Assembly (NCBI GenBank): GCA_012510865.1
Contig: JAAZHF010000379.1
Coordinates: 1-6,692, forward strand
Direction: 5' to 3'
Length of the DNA: 6,692 bases
Origin: Gammaproteobacteria bacterium
GTDB taxonomy: Bacteria; Pseudomonadota; Gammaproteobacteria; Xanthomonadales; Xanthomonadaceae
The notes beneath the pieces are model-generated. The model was not told the origin of the DNA and searched no databases. It saw only the letters and a program-made list of their open reading frames with translations. This document shows, in pieces, positions 1 through 5,351 of this stretch. The first letter of the stretch is position 1, and the number at the start of each line of letters is the position of its first letter. A program made the position numbers and the translations under genes.

Positions 1-1426
1 CTACAAGCGCGGCGGCAAGCTGTTCGTGGGGACGGCCGACCCGACCAACACCCACGCCCTGGACGAGCTGAAGTTCCACACCAACCTGATCGTGGAACCG
101 ATCCTGGTCGACGAGGAGCACATCCGGCGCACCATCGAGCTGTGGCAGCAGGCCGCCGACTCCTTCGGCGATGCGCTGGAAGACGCCGAGGGGCTGGAGA
201 ACCTGGAGGTGGACGGCGGCGAAGAAGAGTCCCGCGACTCCGCGGCCGACGGCAAGGCCGACGACACCCCCATCGTCCGCTTCGTCAACAAGGTGCTGAT
301 CGACGCCATCCGCCGCGGCGCGTCGGACATCCACTTCGAGCCCTACGAAGACGACTTCCGGGTCCGCCTCCGCATCGACGGCATCCTGAAGCAGACCGCC
401 CGGATGCCGGTCAAGCTGAATTCCCGCATCACAGCGCGCCTGAAGGTCATGGCGCAGCTGGACATCGCCGAGAAGCGCGTGCCGCAGGACGGCCGCATCA
501 AGCTCAACCTCAGCCGGACCAAGCAGATCGACTTCCGCGTCAGCACCCTGCCGACCCTGTTCGGCGAGAAGGTGGTGCTGCGCATCCTGGACGCCTCGGC
601 GGCCAAGCTCGGCATCGACAAGCTGGGCTACGAGCCCGACCAGCAGAAGCTGTTCGAGGAGGCCATCCACAAGCCCTACGGCATGGTGCTGGTGACCGGC
701 CCGACCGGCTCCGGCAAGACGGTGAGCCTGTACACGGCGCTGGGCATCCTGAACGACGAGGTGCGCAACATCTCCACCGTCGAGGACCCGGTGGAAATCC
801 GCCTGCCCGGCGTGAACCAGGTGCAGCAGAACGAGCGCCGCGGCATGACTTTCGCCGCCGCCCTGCGCAGCTTCCTGCGCCAGGACCCGGACATCATCAT
901 GGTCGGCGAGATCCGCGACCTGGAGACCGCCGAGATCGCGATCAAGGCCGCCCAGACCGGCCACATGGTGCTGTCGACGCTGCACACCAACGACGCCCCG
1001 CAGACCATCGCTCGCCTGATGAACATGGGCATCGCGCCCTACAACATCACCAGCTCGGTGACCCTGGTGATCGCCCAGCGCCTGGCGCGGCGCCTGTGTG
1101 CGAAATGCAGGAAGCCGGTGGAGCTGCCCGAGAACGCCCTGCTGGCCGAGGGCTTCACCGAGGAGGAGATCCAGCAGGGTTTCACCGTGTACGAGGCCGT
1201 GGGCTGCGACGACTGCACCGGCGGCTACAAGGGCCGGACCGGCATCTACCAGGTCATGCCGATGACCGACGAGATCGCCTCCATCGTGCTGTCGGGGGGC
1301 AACGCCCTGCAGATCGCCGAGGCCGCCGAGCGCTCCGGGGTGCGGGACCTGCGCAAGTCGGCGCTGCTGAAGGTCAAGGCCGGGGTGACCAGCCTGGCCG
1401 AGATCAGCCGCGTCACGACCGACTGA
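1..1426 (+). CDS. pilB: Type IV pilus assembly ATPase PilB (partial, N-terminus missing)
   Basis: Hexameric cytoplasmic ATPase of the GspE/PilB family that powers pilus extension through the PilC platform. The reading frame is open from base 2, so the true start lies upstream. The 474 visible codons against roughly 575 for family members imply that about 100 N-terminal residues are missing. Visible motifs are Walker A GPTGSGKT (698-721), the Asp box around STVEDPVE (773-796), a Walker B region ending DIIMVGE (890-910) followed by IRDLETAEIAIKAAQ, and a His box TGHMVLSTLHTNDA just after it. A zinc-type tetracysteine follows: CAKC (1097-1108) and CDDC (1205-1216), 32 residues apart, as expected for PilB. 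The part before Walker A ends the N-terminal domain and enters the N2 domain (SDIHFEPYEDDFRVRLRIDG). The PilT retraction ATPases lack this tetracysteine, and pilC/pilD follow, so extension ATPase is favoured. A GspE of type II secretion is a less likely alternative. Confidence 0.95.
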   Translation, partial: YKRGGKLFVGTADPTNTHALDELKFHTNLIVEPILVDEEHIRRTIELWQQAADSFGDALEDAEGLENLEVDGGEEESRDSAADGKADDTPIVRFVNKVLIDAIRRGASDIHFEPYEDDFRVRLRIDGILKQTARMPVKLNSRITARLKVMAQLDIAEKRVPQDGRIKLNLSRTKQIDFRVSTLPTLFGEKVVLRILDASAAKLGIDKLGYEPDQQKLFEEAIHKPYGMVLVTGPTGSGKTVSLYTALGILNDEVRNISTVEDPVEIRLPGVNQVQQNERRGMTFAAALRSFLRQDPDIIMVGEIRDLETAEIAIKAAQTGHMVLSTLHTNDAPQTIARLMNMGIAPYNITSSVTLVIAQRLARRLCAKCRKPVELPENALLAEGFTEEEIQQGFTVYEAVGCDDCTGGYKGRTGIYQVMPMTDEIASIVLSGGNALQIAEAAERSGVRDLRKSALLKVKAGVTSLAEISRVTTD

Positions 1427-1562
1427 GGCCGGGGCCGCGACGGCGGCACCCCTGAAAACGGCAGGGCGTCACAGCGCGGCGCCCCACGCCGGCCTGCAAC
1501 CCGCTAACATCATCGGCTGGGGCCCCGGCACTGCCGCGGGCCGGGGACCGAGGGGATCAGAC
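1427..1562 (+). promoter_or_regulatory. pilB-pilC gap / putative pilC leader with GC-rich hairpin
   Basis: This 136-base stretch is the longest non-coding part of the window and holds no plausible ORF and no pilin gene. A hairpin can form from 1523-1529 (CCCCGGC) with 1540-1546 (GCCGGGG), extendable by GG 1521-1522 with CC 1548-1549 across a bulged A, with a 10-base loop. It has no T-tract and ends just before the pilC ribosome site, so it looks like a leader or processing structure rather than an intrinsic terminator. A weak -10-like TAACAT lies at 1505-1510 (4 of 6 to TATAAT), with no convincing -35 and no sigma-54 -24/-12 pair. Whether pilC has its own promoter or is read from pilB is undecided. 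Confidence 0.3.
1551..1556 (+). promoter_or_regulatory. Ribosome binding site of pilC
   Basis: AGGGGA lies six bases before the ATG at 1563, at normal Shine-Dalgarno distance. It supports that ATG as the pilC start. Confidence 0.6.
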
Positions 1563-2837
1563 ATGGCCGTGACACGTTCCGCCGCGAAGACCGCCACCCG
1601 CCAGGCCGCCAGGCCGGCGCGCGACGGCGTGACCCTGCCCGTGTTCGTGTGGGAGGGCACCGACAAGCGCGGCAAGAAGATGAAAGGGGAGCAGCAGGCC
1701 CGCAACGCCAACCTGCTGCGCGCCGAGCTGCGCCGGCAGGGCATCCAGCCCGGCAAGGTCAAGCCCAAGCCCAAGCCCCTGTTCGGCGGCGCCGGCAAGC
1801 GGGTCACGCCCAAGGACATCGCGGTCTTCAGCCGCCAGATCGCCACCATGATGCGCTCCGGCGTGCCCATCGTGCAGGCGCTGGAGATCATCGGCAACGG
1901 CCAGAAGAACCCGAAGATGAAGTCCCTGGTGGACGAAGTCCGCATGGACATCGAGGGCGGTTCGTCGATCTACGAGGCGATGAGCAAGCACCCGGTGCAG
2001 TTCGACGAGCTGTACCGCAACCTGGTCCGGGCCGGCGAGTCCTCCGGCGCGCTCGAGACCGTGCTGGCGACGATCGCCGACTACAAGGAAAACATCGAGT
2101 CCATCAAGGGCAAGATCAAGAAGGCGCTGTTCTACCCGGCCGCGGTCATCGCGGTCGCGATCCTGGTCTGCGCGATCCTGATGGTCTACGTGGTGCCGAT
2201 CTTCAAGGAGCAGTTCCAGAGCTTCGGCGCCGACCTCCCCGCCTTCACGGCGCTGGTATTCGGCATTTCCGAGATCATGGTCACCTGGTGGTGGGCGATC
2301 GTGATCGTGCTGGCCGGGGCGGCCATCACGTTCATCTACTTCTACAAGCGCTCCCTGAAGCTGCAGCACACCGTGGACCGCCTGCTGCTCAAGATCCCCG
2401 TCATCGGCGACGTGCTGCACAAGTCGGCGATCGCGCGCTTCGCGCGGACCCTGGCGGTGACCTTCAAGGCCGGCGTGCCCCTGGTCGAGGCCATGGAGAG
2501 CGTCGCCGGCGCCACCGGCAGCATGGTCTACCAGCGGGCCGTGGAGGACATGCGCGACGACGTCGCCACCGGCTACCCGCTCAACGTGGCCATGAAGCAG
2601 CAGAACCTGTTCCCGCACATGGTGGTGCAGATGACCTCCATCGGCGAGGAGGCCGGCGCGCTGGACACGATGCTGTTCAAGGTCGCCGAGTTCTACGAGG
2701 AGGAGGTCGACAACGCCGTCGACACCATCTCCAGCCTGATCGAGCCCTTCGTGATGGTCGTCATCGGCGGCATGGTGGGTTCGATCGTGGTGGCCATGTA
2801 CCTGCCGATCTTCAAGATCGCGATGACGGTGATGTAG
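1563..2837 (+). CDS. pilC: Type IV pilus inner-membrane platform protein PilC
   Basis: Polytopic inner-membrane platform on which PilB acts to insert or extract pilin subunits (GspF/PilC family). The complete protein is 424 residues, normal for PilC. It begins with a cytoplasmic N-terminus containing VWEGTDKRGKKMKGE (about 30-43) and a Lys-Pro run KVKPKPKPLFG (65-75) encoded by three tandem AAGCCC hexamers (1761-1778). Two T2SSF domains follow: the first from about residue 88 (FSRQIATMMRSGVPIV) and the second from about 293 (FARTLAVTFKAGVPLVEA). The internal duplication also shows in RAGESSGALETVL (156-168) against SIGEEAGALDTML (359-371). Three hydrophobic segments at about 190-213, 240-262 and 394-416 fit the PilC topology. 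The ATG at 1563 has a good ribosome site. The stop is five bases before pilD, indicating co-transcription. A GspF identity is unlikely given the pilB/pilD neighbours. Confidence 0.96.
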   Translation: MAVTRSAAKTATRQAARPARDGVTLPVFVWEGTDKRGKKMKGEQQARNANLLRAELRRQGIQPGKVKPKPKPLFGGAGKRVTPKDIAVFSRQIATMMRSGVPIVQALEIIGNGQKNPKMKSLVDEVRMDIEGGSSIYEAMSKHPVQFDELYRNLVRAGESSGALETVLATIADYKENIESIKGKIKKALFYPAAVIAVAILVCAILMVYVVPIFKEQFQSFGADLPAFTALVFGISEIMVTWWWAIVIVLAGAAITFIYFYKRSLKLQHTVDRLLLKIPVIGDVLHKSAIARFARTLAVTFKAGVPLVEAMESVAGATGSMVYQRAVEDMRDDVATGYPLNVAMKQQNLFPHMVVQMTSIGEEAGALDTMLFKVAEFYEEEVDNAVDTISSLIEPFVMVVIGGMVGSIVVAMYLPIFKIAMTVM

Positions 2838-2842
2838 CGGCG

Positions 2843-3703
2843 GTGGCATTCCTCGACCAGAACCCGCAGATCGGCTATCCGCTGGTCGCAGGCCTCGGCC
2901 TGCTGGTGGGCAGCTTCCTGAACGTCGTGATCCTGCGCCTGCCCCGGCGCATGGAGTGGCAGTGGAAGCGCGACAGCCGCGAGATGCTCGGCGAGCCGGA
3001 GATCTACGATCCGCCGCCCCCGGGCATCGTGGTCGAGCGCTCGCACTGCCCGCACTGCGGCCACCAGCTGTCCTGGTACGAGAACATCCCGGTGCTGAGC
3101 TGGCTGGCGCTGCGCGGCAGGTGCCGCAGCTGCAGGGCGCCGATCTCGGCCCAGTACCCGGCGGTGGAGCTGCTGACGATGCTCCTGCTGCTGGCCTGCG
3201 TCTGGACCTGGGGCTTCGGCTGGCAGGGCTTCGGCGCCAGCCTGCTGACCTGCTTCCTGGTGGCGCTGGCCGGCATCGACCTGCGCACCCAGCTGCTGCC
3301 CGACTCGCTCACCCTTCCGCTGATGTGGCTGGGCCTGATCGCGGCGGTGGAGAACCTGTACTTCGGGCCCAAGCAGGCCCTGCTGGGGGCGATCGCGGGC
3401 TACGTCAGCCTGTGGAGCGTGTGGTGGCTGTTCAAGCAGCTCACCGGCAAGGAGGGCATGGGCCACGGCGACTTCAAGCTGCTGGCCGCGCTCGGCGCCT
3501 GGTGCGGGCTGGCCGGGATCCTGCCGATCATCCTGATGTCCTCGCTGGTCGGGGCGGTGGTCGGCGGCGCCTGGCTGGCGATCAAGGGCCGCGACCGGGC
3601 CACGCCGATCCCCTTCGGGCCCTTCCTGGCCATCGCCGGCTGGATCGTCTTCATGTGGGGCGACCGGATCATCGGCGCCTACCGGGACTACGCCGGGTTC
3701 TGA
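2843..3703 (+). CDS. pilD: Prepilin peptidase / N-methyltransferase PilD
   Basis: Inner-membrane aspartyl protease (A24A) that removes the leader of type IV prepilins and type II pseudopilins and N-methylates the new N-terminus. The start chosen is GTG 2843, giving 286 residues beginning MAFLDQNP, the usual PilD length. A GGTGAT at 2828-2833, inside the end of pilC, may serve as ribosome site. The N-terminal domain has GSFLNVVILRLP (23-34) and a cytoplasmic tetracysteine C69-x2-C72-x21-C94-x2-C97. The catalytic aspartates are D146 in GIDLRTQLLPD and D210 in GMGHGDFKLL. Hydrophobic segments lie at about 11-31, 106-127, 130-150, 155-173, 180-198, 212-248 and 260-274. The gene starts five bases after pilC stops. 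The tetracysteine is notable because the Xanthomonas enzyme XpsO is reported to lack it. Confidence 0.95.
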   Translation: MAFLDQNPQIGYPLVAGLGLLVGSFLNVVILRLPRRMEWQWKRDSREMLGEPEIYDPPPPGIVVERSHCPHCGHQLSWYENIPVLSWLALRGRCRSCRAPISAQYPAVELLTMLLLLACVWTWGFGWQGFGASLLTCFLVALAGIDLRTQLLPDSLTLPLMWLGLIAAVENLYFGPKQALLGAIAGYVSLWSVWWLFKQLTGKEGMGHGDFKLLAALGAWCGLAGILPIILMSSLVGAVVGGAWLAIKGRDRATPIPFGPFLAIAGWIVFMWGDRIIGAYRDYAGF

Positions 3704-3729
3704 CGTGGGCGCGGCGCCGGGCCCGGCCG

Positions 3730-4362
3730 ATGGCTGACTGCATCGTCGCCCTGACCGGCGGCATCGCCTCGGGCAAGTCCGAGGTCGAGCGCCGCTTCCG
3801 CGCGCTGGGCGTGCACGTGGCCGACGCCGACCTGGTCGCGCGCGAGGTGGTCGAGCCGGGCACGCCCGGGCTGGACGAGGTGGTGGCCGAGTTCGGGCCC
3901 GGCGCGCTCGACGCCGACGGCGCGCTGCACCGCGCGGCCATGCGCCGCCGCGTGTTCGCCGACCCCGCGGCCCGCGCCCGCCTGGAGGCCATCATCCATC
4001 CCCGCGTGCGCACCGCCCTGCGCAGCGCCTGCGAGGCGGCGCCCGGCCCCTACGCCATCGCCGCCATCCCGCTGTTCGCCGAGGCCGGCCGCGCGGCCTA
4101 TCCCTGGGTCGACCGGGTGCTGGTGGTGGACGTGCCGGAAGAGGTGCAGCTGGCGCGGCTGCTGCGGCGCGACGGCATCGACCAGTCGCTGGCCCTGCGC
4201 ATGATCGAGGCCCAGGCGACGCGTCCGCAGCGGCTGGCGGTGGCCGACGACGTGATCGTCAACGACGGGCCGCTGGAGGCGCTGGACGCGGCGGTGGCGC
4301 GCCTGCACGCCCGCTACCTGGAGCTGGCCCGGACGGGCTCCGCAGGCGCGGAAGGGCCCTAG
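3730..4362 (+). CDS. coaE: Dephospho-CoA kinase CoaE
   Basis: Cytosolic P-loop kinase that phosphorylates the ribose 3'-hydroxyl of dephospho-CoA with ATP, the last step of coenzyme A synthesis. The protein is 210 residues (E. coli CoaE is 206). It has the Walker A GGIASGKS at 10-17, DADLVAREVVEPG at 32-44, IIHPRVR at 88-94, the substrate-side segment AAIPLFAEAG at 111-120, VLVVDVPEEVQ at 130-140 and a conserved C-terminal block AQATRPQRLAVADDVIVNDG at 161-180. ATG 3730 is the only reasonable start, since no ATG or GTG lies between it and the pilD stop in this frame. The 26 bases after pilD lack a purine-rich ribosome site, so translation may depend on coupling to pilD. Linkage to pilBCD is conserved in many gammaproteobacteria although the function is unrelated to pili. 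The TAG stop overlaps the TAG of the opposing gene. Confidence 0.96.
   Translation: MADCIVALTGGIASGKSEVERRFRALGVHVADADLVAREVVEPGTPGLDEVVAEFGPGALDADGALHRAAMRRRVFADPAARARLEAIIHPRVRTALRSACEAAPGPYAIAAIPLFAEAGRAAYPWVDRVLVVDVPEEVQLARLLRRDGIDQSLALRMIEAQATRPQRLAVADDVIVNDGPLEALDAAVARLHARYLELARTGSAGAEGP
4359..4362. other. Shared CTAG stop of two convergent genes
   Basis: The palindrome CTAG supplies the TAG stop of coaE on the plus strand (4360-4362) and, read in reverse complement, the TAG stop of the Nudix-ThiE gene (4359-4361). The genes therefore overlap by four bases with no intergenic space for a separate terminator. Confidence 0.9.
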
Positions 4363-5351
4363 GCCGGGGGCCAGAGGGCGCGGATGCCGGCGATGCCCTG
4401 CGCACCGTGCCGGCGCGCCTCGGGCAGGTCCTCCGGGCCGAGGCCGCCCAGGGCGTAGACGGGCAGGCTGACCTCGCCGCGCAGGCGGGCGAAGGCGTCC
4501 CAGCCGATCCCGGGGTGGCCGGGATGCGTGGCCGTCGGCTTCACCGCGCCCAGCACGGCGAAATCGCAGCCCAGGCGCGCGGCCCGCGCGAGCCCTTCGG
4601 CATCATGGCAGGAGGCGGCAAGCAGAGCGCCCGCGGCGAGCCGCGGCCGGGCGCCGAGCGCGGCGAGCTCGGCGGCGCGCAGGTGGAGGCCGGCGCCGAC
4701 CTCCCGGGCCAGCTCGACGTCGGAGTTCACCAGCAGCTGGGCCCCCGCCTCGCGGCAGCGCGCGGCGGCCGCGATCGCCAGCGCGCGGCGGAGCCCGGGC
4801 GCGATCCCGGGCAGGCGCACCTGGATGCGACGGACGCCCCGGCCCAGGGCGGCATCCAGGCCCGCCAGCCAGGCATCGGCCCCTTCGTCGGCACCCCCCG
4901 CGGGCACCGGGCTGATCGCGTAGCGGTCGGGATGCAACAGGGCGGCGACCACCGGGCGGTCGGCCGGCGGCATGGCGTAGCTCGGGAGCTTGTGCGGCGG
5001 CACCCAGGCCAGGGCCTGGCCCTCGCGGCCGCGGGGAACGCCCTTCCAGCGCGAGACGCGGCGCACGTCCAGGCGCAGGCTGCGCCCGGGGGCGTCGTGG
5101 GGCACGGTGATCAGGTGGCCGTCGATGCGGGCCTCGATCCCGAGCTCCTCCTGGAGCTCCCGGACCAGCGTGCCCTCGGGCGTCTCGCCGGGCTCGCGCT
5201 TGCCGCCGGGGAATTCCCACAGCCCGGCGAGGTCGCGGCCCTCGGTGCGGCGGGCGAGCAGGACGCGGCCGCGGGCATCGGTGATGAGGCCCGCGACCAC
5301 TTCGACGACCTTTACATGGCCGGGCGGTTCGGGCTCAGCCGATCTGCCCAT
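4359..5351 (-). CDS. Nudix (MutT-like) hydrolase fused to ThiE/TenI-like domain
   Basis: Two-domain protein of 330 residues. Residues about 13-142 form a MutT-type Nudix domain with a complete Nudix box at 50-72 (G50, E56, R64, E65, E68, E69, G71, I72), preceded by LLARR and WEFPGGK as in E. coli MutT. MutT hydrolyses 8-oxo-dGTP to limit mutation, so this half probably sanitises oxidised nucleotides. The MutT guanine-binding Asn119 aligns with D131 in MPPADRPVV. Residues about 143-330 resemble thiamine phosphate synthase/TenI: IQVRL (176-180), VNSDVELA (208-215), ASCHD (246-250), KPTATHPG (271-278), ALGGL (300-304) and a GIAGIRALW end. Several ThiE catalytic residues are missing, so thiamine synthase activity is doubtful. 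The ATG at 5351 overlaps secA by 17 bases, and an in-frame GTG at 5300 is a weaker alternative because it cuts into the first strand. The family is known as a Nudix-ThiE fusion. The substrate is inferred only. Confidence 0.9.
   Translation of the reverse strand: MGRSAEPEPPGHVKVVEVVAGLITDARGRVLLARRTEGRDLAGLWEFPGGKREPGETPEGTLVRELQEELGIEARIDGHLITVPHDAPGRSLRLDVRRVSRWKGVPRGREGQALAWVPPHKLPSYAMPPADRPVVAALLHPDRYAISPVPAGGADEGADAWLAGLDAALGRGVRRIQVRLPGIAPGLRRALAIAAAARCREAGAQLLVNSDVELAREVGAGLHLRAAELAALGARPRLAAGALLAASCHDAEGLARAARLGCDFAVLGAVKPTATHPGHPGIGWDAFARLRGEVSLPVYALGGLGPEDLPEARRHGAQGIAGIRALWPPA

Noticed and set aside
142..1455. 437-codon plus-strand ORF within pilB
   Set aside because: It is an Arg/Pro/Gly/His-rich alternate-frame reading of pilB with no recognisable domain.
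1531..1562. Sigma-54 promoter for pilC
   Set aside because: No GG and GC pair with correct spacing and flanking (TGGCAC-N5-TTGC-like) could be found in the 136-base gap.
1761..1778. Three tandem AAGCCC hexamers
   Set aside because: They encode the Lys-Pro run that I recall as common in related PilC proteins. It is a short coding repeat rather than a mobile or regulatory element.
1557..2849. 430-codon minus-strand ORF opposite pilC, rich in His, Asp and Leu
   Set aside because: It is the antisense shadow of pilC in a high-GC genome. The composition is low in complexity, it has no domain-like motifs, and the plus-strand protein is clearly PilC.
4355..4372. Possible terminator hairpin GGCCC / GGGCC at the convergent junction
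   Set aside because: The stem is only five base pairs with an eight-base loop and no T-tract on either strand. GC-rich sequence makes such pairings common by chance.
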